Positions 13,258-26,400 of a stretch of 64,000 bases of DNA are shown in pieces (the first letter of the stretch is position 1; each line of letters starts with the position of its first letter). The stretch is taken from contig NW_019776046.1 in NCBI RefSeq assembly GCF_001039355.2, positions 63,623-127,622 of the forward strand. Reading direction: 5' to 3'. Origin of the DNA: Lingula anatina. Its lineage: Eukaryota > Brachiopoda > Lingulata > Lingulida > Lingulidae. The position numbers were made by a program, and so were the translations under genes. The notes under the pieces are model-generated. The model did no database searches. It was given only the letters and a program-made list of their open reading frames with translations, and was not told the origin of the DNA.

Positions 13258-13587
13258 CAATATGCACTGCACTCTGTATAGTATGCAGGTGCAACCTCAC
13301 TCGGTGTTGTCGAGATTTTTTACAGACAAAACGTTTTGGATAGAAAACTTCATTAAAGTTTCTAACACTGATTCTATCCGATTTCCCTTTGATTAAACCT
13401 GAAACCTGGCATTATCTCGCCCGTACGTGTCAAGGTGACTAAACACCCCGCCACCACGGCTATATCAGTTGCCATAATTTATATTATTGCTTTGATGCTA
13501 AAATTACTAGGTCTGTATTTTAACTCACTGGAAGCTTACATAAAGATACTTACCCATGCTTTCCATCGAGAGTTATTGTTAACACGT

Positions 13588-13699
13588 GGTGGTCGTCGGC
13601 ACAGCTTTTCTTTCTGACGTAGCACAATCTTGTCACTTGTCATGTTTTTTTTTTTTTTTTTTGTTTTTTGTTTTGTTTTTTTAGTTGTCCATCTCAGAA

Positions 13700-13748
<49 letters not shown>
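13588..13748 (+). repeat. Dispersed repeat with (GA)n tail, copy 1
   Basis: A unique-looking stretch (CACAGCTTTTCTTTCTGACG, then CACTTGTCATG, then CAGAATTTACCTCAGAG) runs directly into a 35-bp GA tract. The same order of blocks, also ending in GA repeat, occurs at 23338-23458. Here a poly-T tract of about 30 bp has grown in the middle. The shared non-simple part shows a dispersed element and not chance microsatellites. Confidence 0.7.
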
Positions 13749-13752
<4 letters not shown>

Positions 13753-14299
13753 CTACTGATATGATTCTAAGAACTGATTAAATAGACATTATATATATAT
13801 TTCAACCACACTGATATTCAAAGTTTCAGACAGCAGAAAGGGACGCAGACGACAGTTTTCCCTCCCCTTGCGACCCCCCCCCCCCCCCCCGCCACAGATC
13901 GTGCTACATGTAGTACGACACAATGACATCACAATTCAGTGACATGTACGATCATTTAATGGCGAAAAGCAGTTATTGGTGAGAACTGATTATGTATCTT
14001 CCTATATCCAGATAAGGTGCGGTTAAAAGATCTACAGTTGGTATGGAAGGGCGCACTTCTTGTGCGTGTTTTTCTATTTCGAGAGCCCGTCATGAGAAAG
14101 GCACAACATGCTGGCTGCACGCAGGCAGCCAGACACGCGCACCAGCACGCGCAGACATCACACACGACAGACGGCTAATATGTCGATATACTATGATGGC
14201 TAAAATCATAAGGGCTCTCATTAAACGAATCAGCGCTTTTCATTCAACACAGAACGCACGCAAGTGCCCAAACACCCGCGCACACGCGCAAGGCCTATG

Positions 14300-17200
14300 T
14301 TAAACAAGTATAAATAAATTCTAACGTCTGTGTGCGTTTCTGGAAAGCCATGGTATATTTTATCATATGATGGTATTTGATTTAACGAATTCAAATAAGC
14401 GGCTGGTGCAGGTAAACCAATATGTCTGTCTTAGTGACGAGAGTTCGACAAGGGTCGTGCGAAAAGTGTCACGAGCATAATAATTCCTTTCTGAATTGAA
14501 ACCATCATAATACCTCAAAGCGAAATTAAACAGATTGAAATTTGGCCGTGTGTCCTGTGCACGGTCACGCAAATTATAAAGTAATCGGCTTTAACTGTAG
14601 AATACATTTTCCCCATTTTGTATTTTATGTTATTTTTTCCCAAACGATAACTATCCGATTGGAGCAGTTTTGTGGATTATCATATATTTAAAAAGTATCG
14701 GAAAATGTTGTTTCTGGTAGCTATCTATAAGGCTCTTTGCGCTTTGTGAGACACAGTGGTTAGTTAAATCGAATGATGTTTGAAATATGTATTTACATGA
14801 CTTCTGATTTGACATATTTTCTTGATAAAAGGATAAAAGAAAAACATTCTCAACAAGTGCATTCATTTTTGTAAATGACCTGTTATATAAATGATTTTAA
14901 CGGTATTGGTTTATTGTAATTCTCATTAAATCTTTCTGTGTTTTTTTTCATTTAGAATACTCCTTTGTCTTCACATCCAAAGGCTGTGACAATTTAAATT
15001 TGTGCTGGTGGCAATTTCTTTATTCATGGCAATGATATGCTGGAGAAAATAGCATTGTTTCTAATTTTGTGAAGCCTGACAATTTGAAAAAAAAAATGAG
15101 TAAACGGTATTCATCTGATAGCAGCCGTTTGACATTCGGTCTCTTAAAGGCATATAAAAGGCTTTTGTACTTAGTAAAAGATCAGTTAAAATAGCTCCTG
15201 TAAGTACAATTGTAATTATACGGTAGATTTTACATGGTGATGCGGGCGACAGCGTGGAGAAAAATTCAATAGAAAACCGGCCGCGCAGGTGTACCAACCT
15301 CGGTTTAATTTATTTCAATTTTATACAAACATTAAACATTCAATACGTCTTAATGGTAGCTTAGACAAAACGCGACAAGCAAAAATAACGCCCGTTAATG
15401 GCGAAGCCGCAGTTAAGAGAACGCAATTAATGGTGGTGTCTTCTCTTGTGTTGTGTTCTCCCCACAAAGGTGACATGATCTTACCTACAGAAAAAAAGAG
15501 ATGAAATAAAACTGCCTTTCACGGCAAAGAAACAAAAGTCGATGATATCTTCAAGTGGATTGTGTGTTCTACGAACAAAGGCACCCTACTGCGTCATTTT
15601 TCATCTGGTCTTTGTGAGGAGACGCGCCCAGAATAGAAAGAGATTACAAAATGTATCACTTCAAGAACTTAAGCACACTGAAAGAGACAAGAAACAAAAG
15701 CTTCTTTCCGAGCCTTTCATGGATATTCACGTGCATTTCGTTGGTCGAGGAGAGCGGTAATGTTCTATCTATTCTCTCTAGCTCTTCACCCGTGCCCAGC
15801 CTAGAAGACGCTTCCGCTGCACACACCTCAGTCGCGCGAGAAGGGACAATGCTGCGCCTTCCTCTATTTCTACTTAGCAGTTTGATCTGTGAGCAGTCAA
15901 AGGACAAGCCGGGAAAGCCAGGGACGGGGGGTTTTCAGCAGCTTTCTAAACCAGTGTAATTCAACCTGAATCGGAATAAAATCAGGCGTTTGTATCACCT
16001 GCAAGACGGACAATGCACCTGACATTTTGATAAATGAATTAACGAAATTCGACAATGTTTCAAATAGAACACCAGTATTGTCTTTCCAGATGTATTTTAA
16101 GCGAACTATAAAGCGGCCTTTGAGGGAGACGTTACTTATCCCTTGTGTGACAGAGCGCCGTCGTGGGGGAAATGTAGTCTTTTCAAAAGCCGCGCTTTTC
16201 TTCTGTACACTGCTTCGTCACGGTGTACGAGCAGGCGGAAAGAACCCTCTTTATGCCGCTTTTTATCCTTTTATTCAACAGTTGCAAACACCTTTAAGTG
16301 TCTCTCACCACACCCCCTCACTCAATTTTGCCCTGAAAGAATTAAAAAAGCTCTTTTTTAACAAATCTCCCCTTTGACTGTTCTTTAACAAAAACTCCAC
16401 AGACTGCGACGCTTTGTTGAATCTTATATGCTGTGACAGCGCGACGAAGATAATCGCCGGCGTTGACAAAGGGTGATTGTTAGAAAATTGTCTTCTAAAT
16501 CGATGGATAATTGAATTAATAAGACGTGTGGATTCCACTTATGAGTCATTGTAATCTCGCACACCGAGCTAGGATTTACATGCTATTATCTTGTTTATTG
16601 GCAATTGAAAAGATTTAACGTGTGGTTCTCCCTCAATATGTTGTCAATGCATTGCTGAATTAGTGGCGATAATTAATGACCGCGGCTAATTAAGCGTGAG
16701 ACTATTCCCATTTTCAGACCAGAAACGGGGCACAATCGTGCGTGATACATTCGAAGAGAATCAAAATAAAATAGGTATAAGCGGACTATCAAATTCCTCG
16801 AGGGGTTACATACTTAGAGTTTATTAATTGTGGGCTTTTGCAGAAATAAAGACGTAAAATGTTGATGTTTTTACACAAGAATTAGGCAAAACGAAGATGT
16901 CTTCAACGAATTTATCACCAAGAGATACGGTATATAGAACGCAGAACTCATTTGACGTTTAATAAATAAGGCGAATTTTATATGAAACAAACATTAAATA
17001 CGCAATTACCTCAGAAACTATCCATAGTAATAAATTAAATCAGTGCAGCTAAAATGCAGAAAACAGGCCACCATAAATTTAATGATGACTGATAATATGC
17101 GTGTAATATGCGTCAATAATAACAGTTAATACAAGAATGCTACGAAAACCACTATGTCGTTGAACAAAACACAAATAGGTCTAATCTACTTCGAACTCAA

Positions 17201-19600
17201 TTCAGACTCAGAAATGAAGCGTTTGCCATTGATTTTTTTTCATATCCAACTGCAGTTTAATTTGCTTTTTTATGATATAATTTTCTCTGATAGGCTTTGC
17301 ACCGTAAAACATCATTACTAATAAATAGGCACTGGTTTGGCTGATGGGTTTCAGTCTTACAAGTAAAGTGGAACATAATAAAAGGCATCAAATAAGAATT
17401 TTTTTTTATAAATCTTGTTGAATATTTGTCTTCTTATTCACTGTGATATCGTTATGCATATGAAGATATGATATAAAATAACATCTAACCGTGTTACGCT
17501 TTCATGTCGCTGCATACTTGAGAGAAGTTCTGAGCAAGGAATTATTTTTATTTTCACCAAATATCAACTTTTAAAAAAGCCTATATTTCTAGGCAAACTG
17601 AAGCGGAATGAGGAAAATATAGTTCCAGAAATTCATCATGGGCGTAAAACACGTCGATTACAATATAACATAGGAAAATTATCGCGACTTTATTGCCAAG
17701 CCATAATGGAGGAAGTCCAAAGTTCCTAAATTCATCTTAAACCTGACAATAATGGCAAATTAAGGGAAACACCGTATGTGGCTTGTTTCACATCCGCACC
17801 TCCAGTAAGGTAGCTGAAGGGAGGTGAAAGGATGTACCCCAAGAGCTAGGAGAGTCTTGATAGTTCACCTTTTTTTGTACTTTTAAAAGTACAAGATGTG
17901 TACCGTACTCAAAATAATATGTGCAGGGAGTTATTACGTATATGGACTTTCGAAGTCCCAAATGTGCCCCTAAATAAAAACCATGTGTTGAGCTGTTGAA
18001 TTCTCCCGATTCAGTATGCATCTCATCTCTTACAAGATGCACACTAAAATCTAGACTTTGAATCGAGTTTCAAGAGCGCAGCACTTGAGTCATATTCCAT
18101 GGGCAATTTTGGACGAGGAAAACCAAAGCTAATAGTGCCTCTGTTCACATATCATATTGAGTGCACTTAAAAAACATGTTAAAATATGAGAAAAAAAAAA
18201 TGTCAAGACGTGCCTCCAGGTACGTGCAGTTCCGTGGAAATCTCTAGAAGCAGACACACAGAGTTCCTATAGGTGACATTAATTTACACGCAGATAATTT
18301 CAAACCAACAATTAACACTACCGCTGAATCAATTAGCACGTCCCGGAAGAGATTTCTTGTTTCTAGAATGACAAACAACCCTTTTGCCCTTGTTGAATTT
18401 TTAACCAGTTTAAAGGAAAAACATGGACTGGTGTTCTAGCTCAATACCTACAAGATCAGTCGGCTTTACAATGTAATGTCTGAGCCCAGTTATGCAAAAC
18501 GGCTATAGCCCGAAATTGGTCTAAAGCTTTAGACCCTCCAGGTGAGTGATATCAAGCATAATATTTTCGGGTTGAGATGTCACTCCTCGCCAATAATTGC
18601 CTCTCAGAGAAGGGGAACAGTTTTTTTACATCCTATACTGATGTTTGAATGAAGTTTTCAGTAGAAACTTTAACTGTATCCATCACTATCTACACTAGAT
18701 TTGGAACCTAAGTCTTTTTTTCAAAGTTTGGTGGAAGTGAGTTGTTTTTTTCCCCTTTTTTCTTAATTTAATATCTTTTAATTTTCTTTCTTTTTTCATT
18801 TTCTTTGGAGGAGGACAGCAATAATGGACCCTCCCTGAATCCAACCTGTTCTCCATTAGTAACCAGCACCTCACTCTCCATGACCAATTCAATTTTCTCC
18901 CTAATTGAATGCCCCTCTTTCATGTGCATTGATATCTATAATAAAAACCACTAAGCGCCAGCACAAAATCATTTCATCTAAATTTCTCCCCGCCTTTGAT
19001 TGCAGATCTCTCCATTACCTTCCAGCAGCAAATAACCACCGAGATCGACTCCGTGATTTGACGCATTAGCGATTGTCCACGCTTGCTTAGGTCGTTGATA
19101 AATTTGTAACTATAACCGGCAAGCCGCCACTTTCTGTTCACCGTTACAAATTAACCCTTTGTTCGACGAGATCACGCCTCGGTGGCTGTTCAGTGAGATG
19201 GAGTGGTCGGCCAGAAATTTGACTTGGACTGGGAGAAACAAGAGAGGCTTTATGGGGGTGATTTCAATGGAGGATAATCAGCAGGGGAAGTGCTGTGAAA
19301 TCGGGATATCCAGAGGGTTCTTACAGTGGAGTTAATAGGAGATCAGATTGATGAATATTACGTAGGGAACCGCAGGTCTTTTATCCCCTTTTTTCATGTT
19401 TTTATTTTACCTCTCTGCAATAGTTATTATATGGACCATGATTGATAGAAGAGAACATATTGTGAAGGTAGAAGCAGGATTTGATGCGATATATAATTTG
19501 CAGTACATTCCTGGAGTGTATAGACTCAAAGGACACAGATAATAATTTGTTTTACTTTTTGTTTTGTGACAGCACATTTTAATGGTTACAATGGATGTCA
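14300..19600. other. Gene-free stretch with high-complexity blocks
   Basis: No coding exon is supported. Several stretches are of unusually balanced composition and rich in homeodomain-type TAATTA/ATTA motifs, especially 16545-16725 (GGCTAATTAAGCG, GATAATTAATGACC) and 18895-19190. This is the look of regulatory conserved non-coding DNA, but conservation cannot be judged from one genome. Confidence 0.35.
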
Positions 19601-19634
19601 GTTGATTACTTATCTTAGTAGAGTATCTTAAAAG

Positions 19635-19690
19635 TGTGTGTGCGCGCGCGTGTGTGTGTGTGTGTGTGTGTGTGTGCTTGTGTGTGTGTT
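19635..19690. repeat. (GT)n microsatellite
   Basis: TG repeat with a CG-rich start (TGTGCGCGCGTG) and one interruption. Confidence 0.9.
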
Positions 19691-21096
19691 ATCATTAAAA
19701 TATGCTACAAAAGAAACAGACGCATTTGGAATTTTTAAAATCAATTTCAGTTTGAAAATATGTTCTCCATGAGATAAGATATACAATGAAACCAAGGGGA
19801 TCTGACACAACGAAGTTTATTTCCGTTAACTTTTGTAAGATCAAAGACAAAAACCAAGAATTAGACTTATAGTTTTTCATATCTAAATATCTCAAAAGCC
19901 AATGATGTTTTTCACCATTAACTAAACCTGTTCCGTTAAAATATATTCTCAATACTTGAGACTTGTTTGCTTCTACATATTATGTAATGCATACATCCTA
20001 TACGCACCATAATAAAGACTAAAGAAAATATTTTTTGATTCTGCGTCGAGATGCATTTCTTCTTTTTTCGTTCCTCTAGGTCTGCTGTTATTTAACTAAT
20101 ACCGTTTTAATATTTCAAACATTACATATTTTGCTACTGAAGTTACACGTCGATTAACTTCATAAAAGTAAAATCCCATTCCCAAAATGTAGCGATTGTT
20201 TTAAATTTCTTTCAATACATGAATATCTAACAAAATTTTTCAGGTTATGTGAACGGTATAATGGCCATTGATTTCATATGTAAAAAGTAACATTTATTAA
20301 AAATATTAAAACAGCATAAGTGAAATGACAGTGGACCCAGAGAAAATAAAAAATACAAAATACCTAAAAGTCGTCTGGCTGTAGTGATATACGGATTTCG
20401 AATGAATTAAGCATCTAAATTGTCTGCGTACGTGTGGTGTTGCACATATGACAAGTGGCACCCTGGATTATAGTTGTTAAAAAAGAGCAAATCCTGTGCT
20501 TGACTGTCAGTCTTATGAGCTAAATGTTACAAGGGTATCGAGGAACACAAGATTACCTTGGACTGGGACAAAATTCCGGGTAACGGATGGAACGAATTAC
20601 AGACTCAAAAGCCAAATGGCAATGTGGAGCAAAGGGGAGTCTTAGGCCAACGTTCAGACCTTATTGTGACTGCACAGGGTTACTTGAAACACTGAAAAAC
20701 TGAATTTGTAGAGAGTTTGTCCTCTTGGTTGTACAGCTCCGCATAGAGCAGGTGGGACAGGAACAGGTTAGGGTTAAAGAATCGGGGTTACTGTATATGG
20801 GACGAACGTCACCTGAACAAAGTAATGGGGAACCGACTACGGTTCCAAGCGGACTACCAGTCCTGTCACATATGGTTAACTGCAACTGACAACACTCTAT
20901 TGGTCGTCTTGTGACGACATTCATACTAATTCAGGTTTGAATTGGTATGCGCTGTGAAATTGGAACAAAAATGAAACAACTGAAGCTGAATAAGAATGAA
21001 ACACAAATAATTTTAAATTGAAAAAAAAAAAACGAATACATTGATAAATGAATAATTTGGTGAATTAAAAAATAAATGAACGAAAAGGTGAATCAT

Positions 21097-21100
21097 CAAA

Positions 21101-21147
<47 letters not shown>

Positions 21148-21150
21148 ATA
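21097..21150. repeat. (AAAT)n microsatellite
   Basis: About thirteen AAAT units. Minus-strand poly-(Leu-Phe-Ile-Tyr) open frames here are repeat artefacts. Confidence 0.9.
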
Positions 21151-21712
21151 CAAAACAGTCAACATATGCACCGCCTGCCCAAACAAATGATACAGAGACA
21201 TGAAGACAAATGCCCTGACACATCAACACTATGAGGTGCTTTCTATTCACTGCCAATGGCCGACAGTCATTACACAACCTGCTTGTCTCTGTGCATTATA
21301 ACCGCCGCTGGGTCTCTATGTTGGCAGCATTATCACGAGAGACAGATCAAGGGTATCGAATGGTGACTCTCACTCATTTCAACCCATTATATAAAGATCA
21401 ACCAAGAAGACCCCAGTGGAGCAAACACAAAGCGAACACCCCCGATGCCGTCCTCGATAAATGATAGTGAAAAAATACTCCATTGTTACGGGGTGAAAAT
21501 CTAGCATAGAACACTGAACCCCATACTCGTTCAAAGAGATGTGTTTTTAATAGATAAAATGGCTGTTACAAAGGGCTGAGTGAATTTTCGTGAATGTTGT
21601 CTAGTGTTTCCTGGAGTTGCGGTGTTCGGTTCGGAGCCATGACAAATGGCAGTGGGCAAGAGATCAAAGGCAGGGAGTTCGCCGAGTTAAATCAGAGTTT
21701 TGTGTGGATTTG

Positions 21713-21716
<4 letters not shown>

Positions 21717-21763
<47 letters not shown>
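21717..21763. repeat. (GA)n microsatellite
   Basis: Pure GA repeat of about 47 bp in otherwise unannotated DNA. Confidence 0.9.
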
Positions 21764-21764
<1 letters not shown>

Positions 21765-22334
21765 ATTACGATGACGCTGTACTCGCGTTAGCCCACAAAC
21801 ATACAGATAACTACCTATAAACATTTTATATTGATAACCTCTCGCTATTTCTGACACCGAACCCAAGATTATTTTGCAAAGGAAAACTTTGAAGCAACAT
21901 TCCTTAATATGATTCAAGCCGTGAAAGCGTTTTCATTTTACCATTTGAAAAATCATTTTAAGGCTTGTCAAAAACAAATAAATAATTGAATAATTAAAAA
22001 AAATAACTATGGACTGTCGATTTGACTGTTGAAACTTTTGCAAAGAATAAATCAATAAAAACCTTAATAAAATTGCATAAAAATTACTAAAAAATTAATA
22101 TTGTATTATATATATTGTACTTAGAAGTTATTTGTCTAGAAGCAGAATGTGGTTTTAATTACGAATCAATGGCAGTTAGTCTACAGTTCAAGACATACAG
22201 CCATCTAACATCTCAGCATGATTTTGAGTCCAGAGCTCAGTGTGATGCCAGAATTCTAGAATTCCGCGCTCAGGTGGGGGCTAAGGATTTCTTAATTTTC
22301 CTGGATTGTTACAGAGTCATGGTGTTATCCAGGC

Positions 22335-22790
22335 AGTGGGTATTAAACGTTGATTAGGCAGAGTAAAAATCCCGTTTACCCCACGGACAAAACCTCCCGG
22401 TGTGTGAATTTAATCCCAACAATGCATTCAGTGGTTGAAACGTTAAAGAACTCATTGAAATAGTAATTAAGCTGTTGACTCCCAAGGCAAAGAAAAATAA
22501 TTTACGAAATACTGACGTCACTGTATTAACAGTCTGTTGTCTCATTAGCAGCAGTCCTCTGGTGGTAATATCTAATCCTGCATGTCAGAAAACAAATTCT
22601 TCACGCCAGGAAACATATTCTTCATGTCAGAAAATAAATCCTTCATTTCAGGAAACAAATCAGTGCACTTAATTAACGGTAAGCCCCTGCGTGTGAGATT
22701 TCCCATTCAAATTCAAGTTTTTTCAATTAATCATAATTATTGCCTAATTTATATAAGCCGTTTTAACATTTGCAATCTGGGCCAAACTTC
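22335..22790. other. TAATTA-rich block, possible enhancer
   Basis: Contains repeated homeodomain-type cores: TAATTAAGC near 22463, CTTAATTAACGG near 22670, TCAATTAATCATAATTATTG near 22725, and CCTAATTTA. It lies about 0.7-1.2 kb beyond the PEX1 stop codon. The regulatory role is an inference from motif density only. Confidence 0.25.
22583..22666. repeat. 21-bp tandem repeat, four copies
   Basis: Units start at 22583, 22604, 22625 and 22646, each of the form NNTCAGGAAACAAATTCTTCA. The period is divisible by three, so the plus-strand open frame shows a seven-residue repeat, but there is no splice context or domain to support coding. Confidence 0.75.
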
Positions 22791-23337
22791 CTGTTATTCA
22801 CTTAAAAGCCATAATTCATGATTTTTGATAATAAATAATTTCCAGTTTTTTACTCAAAAGTGATAATTTATCATTTTGGAAAATAACTAAAGGGTACAAA
22901 AAAGTTAGAAAGTTTCTTAGTTACCCATTTATTCCATATAAATATTGATAACAATCATATGTTTGGTAACAATGTCTTATTCTCAGCATGTGTTGCCGAG
23001 ATAGAGTATATTAACATAAAAATATTTAGTGTTCTTATTAAAAAATGGAATAACTTAATCAAAAGGTTCTTAAAATTCCAACAAGGCAGGTGCAGATACG
23101 TCTGTGCCTTCATTCATTCAAAATAAAATTGTAAAAAAATAATAATAATCATACAATATTTGTCCTAGTATTTCACATAAATCAGAAGAACTAAAAATAG
23201 CAAATTAATATACGTTATACATTCTACCTAATGGAATCAAATGAAATACAAAAAGCATCTACTTTAATTGAAAGAAAGCATTCCATCACTAATTTGTTGT
23301 CTTACTCCGTCCTATTCTGAAAGACTACAGTAAACAT

Positions 23338-23424
23338 ATGGTGGTGGGTACAGCTTTTCTCTCTGACATATCATAATCTTGACACTTGTCATGGTTTTCT
23401 AGACATCATCTGTTCAATTCAGAA

Positions 23425-23457
<33 letters not shown>

Positions 23458-23458
23458 A
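23338..23458 (+). repeat. Dispersed repeat with (GA)n tail, copy 2
   Basis: Matches 13588-13748 in block order: ACAGCTTTTCTCTCTGACA, then CACTTGTCATG, then CAGAATTTACCTCAGAG, then a GA tract. It sits within 160 bp beyond the PEX1 stop codon, so it may lie in the PEX1 3' untranslated region. Confidence 0.7.
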
Positions 23459-23495
23459 TGAGACAGAAATACTCATTTTCTTGGTAAATTTTGAA

Positions 23496-26400
23496 TTAAG
23501 CCAGTGTCAGTCTTTTCTTCTGTGCCATTTCTTCCTTGTTGCTGAATCCGCCTCCTTTGGACAACACAAACTGCTCATAGCTAGGGGGGGAATCATCAAA
23601 AAAGTGTTACTGGGTGAAAATACTTTTTTATTCTTCAATTATTAAATTAGGTTCAAATCATGTCGGTTGTTAAGGAAGAACAAAGGAGACACTAAAAAAT
23701 TTAAGGGTGCTTTCCCAGAGATTTAGATCGATCTAAAGATTAAGATTTAGATCGACCTAACTCCCTGGGGGTTCACGCTAAATTGCAGTCAGCCGAGGGG
23801 ACACCATAGTTAATTACCCCCTTACAGCTTTTAGTAGGCAGGACAGACGCTTAAGCCGGCCAAGCTGACAGTAATCTAGTGAGACTCCCCACAGGGATAG
23901 ATCGATCTAAAAATCTATGGAAATGGGGTGTTAAACAGCTACAACTGATGAATTCAGTGAAATTGCATAATAACACACTAAATTATTGTTAGAAAGAATT
24001 AAAATTGAAATCCACTCAGTGCTTCCTTTTATTTATATTTTAAAAGTTTATCCATAAAACATTAATTTGGAAGGACTTTTTTCTACTTTTATGTTTAAAG
24101 GTTGGTTCACATAAAACAAACTGAAGTTCAACTTACATTTTTCTGTATTTTTCTCTCTCAGCAGCAGACACAGATGGCTTCATCGCAGCAGCAGATTTGA
24201 AGAGATGTGATTGGCTAATCATGACGGCAGTGGTCAGTTTGCTGGTCAAATCTTGATGACCATCTAAGTTTTTCTGAGTAATCTTTGACTTAATTCTGCT
24301 GACCTGAAATAAAATATCCCAAAAATATATTACATAATTGTCTTTAAGAAATTGTCTCAATTCTGCTGATGTTAAATGAGGTCAAATTATTTTATAAAAA
24401 CAAAACTGAACTGTATTAATATACTAAGTCAAACTTAACATTTCTTGCTAGAGGCTAAAATACTTCTCAGAGAAATAAAATGTCATTTATACCAAGTCAA
24501 ACATTTCTCAATTTTAATTTCGCTGTCCTTAAATGAGGCCAATATATCTCAAATTCAATATATATATTTGTGAAATCAACCTTAAAGTTAAGTGGACACC
24601 CACATCTTTCCCTGAAGGTGTCAGGCCATGCTGATGCCATAGAACAATAGCTCTTTAATGGGAACAATTTGGGTTCAATGACCTGTTTTTTTACAAGAGC
24701 ATATCACTTCTATGAACTTAAGGCACAGACACACCCACTAGCCAAGGAGTACATGTACACCTCACATCTGAGATCATGTGTAATGAAATAAATGACATTT
24801 CTTTAATTTAAATTGTAGGGCTAATGGTGTAAGGGATGTTTGAGACTTATAACCTAACTTAAGCTCCAAATTAGGTGAAAAATTAATGCATTTCATTTCT
24901 CCTGGAATGGATGGAGTACAATGCAGTTTTTGTATCAATAAAATTTAATTTATCACCTCAAAGTCATTTTTTTTTACCTCAGAAGTCAACCTGTCCTTTG
25001 TTTCTTCTCTCAGTTTCACAGGGCCTTGCTCTATACTTGGAATATACGTCACATCTTCATCATACTCAACCTCAGTCCTGCCTCTCTCCAAATCTATGCC
25101 ATCCATTTTTGTTTTAGCCCCTCTTCCTTTCTTTGTCTTGATTTTATTTGGTTGCTCTTTCTCAATGATCACTGCAGTCTGTTTTCTATCTGTTGTAGAA
25201 GTGTCTGACACTGAAGAATAACTTGCAACAGAATTGCTGTCCTCATGTGGCATGAGGTCAAGGCCATTCTGTGAATTAGGGTCAAGGTCATAAGGTGATC
25301 TAAATTCAGTATTCAGGTCGTTTCCATTATCTAAGGCAGAAGTTACCATATCTTTGAGGGTGTCTGGTCTCTCTGTGGCTGGTATTTTCACCCTGTCGTG
25401 GATAGCCTCCAACTGAGCATTGTACAACAAGGCTTTGAAATCGGCTCCAGTGAAGTGGTGACATTTCTGGGCGATGACCTCAAGGTCAACGTCCTCCGCC
25501 ATGTTGACCTGCTTGGTAAGGACACGGAGGATGTCCAGTCTCTCTGCCTGGAATTGTGGTCATAGCATTTTAGATGTATTTGTCATTATTTGAAATATAA
25601 TAGGATGAGAGACACATTAAAATATACAATATGAATGACAGAGAAATAATATTGTATTTTATTGTATTGTATTGTATTGTATTGCATCACATAGCACTGC
25701 ATCATATCGAACTGCATCACTTTATATAACATTATATTAAATTATTCAATTTTATTCTATTATACTACCTGTGTGGGCAGTCCACAGTGAAGACTTTTGT
25801 CCAAGCGTCCAGGTCTGAGGAGGGCAGGGTCTATTAGGTCAGGACGACTAGTGGCAGCCAGCACATACACGCCTGGTAAACAGAGATAAGACTGAGATAA
25901 TAATATATTAAACCAATAAAATGCAAATGTATAAAATCAGGAATCTTTTGCCTTGTAATAGTGTCATTGTTGAACAAAACTATTTAAATGTACTAGAATG
26001 AAACTATGAATTAGTATTAAAAATTGTTACTGCGGAAGGATAAAAGCTAGATAAAAATCGCTTACTACCCTTAAAAACTAAAAGCCTCGAGTTACTGGGT
26101 AAAAATTTGAATAGGGTTTGAGCTGGGTGAGTGGTATCAATCATAATGGAAGCTGTTTTATTTTTAGCCCTATTGAGATAAATGGAATGAATGGGGGTAT
26201 GATCCGTTCCAATTACATTACCTGCCATTTCAACAATCTTTCTTAGTTGCCTTATCCCCCAATGGACACTCATATGTGCCATCCCCGCAGGAGCACAACA
26301 ATTAAATCTCAGATCAGCTTGTTCTGAAAGTGATCATACTCTCTTTTTCTGTATTTAGCATCACAAAATATAAAATCTGCAGTCTTGGTCTGGTCAGATA

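Noticed and set aside
14043-16377. Several open frames of 70-116 codons
   Set aside because: Composition is not protein-like, no recognisable motifs, no flanking exons, and frames overlap on both strands.
20661-20924. 87-residue minus-strand frame with six or more cysteines
   Set aside because: No signal peptide, no domain and no splice sites; cysteine content alone is not enough.
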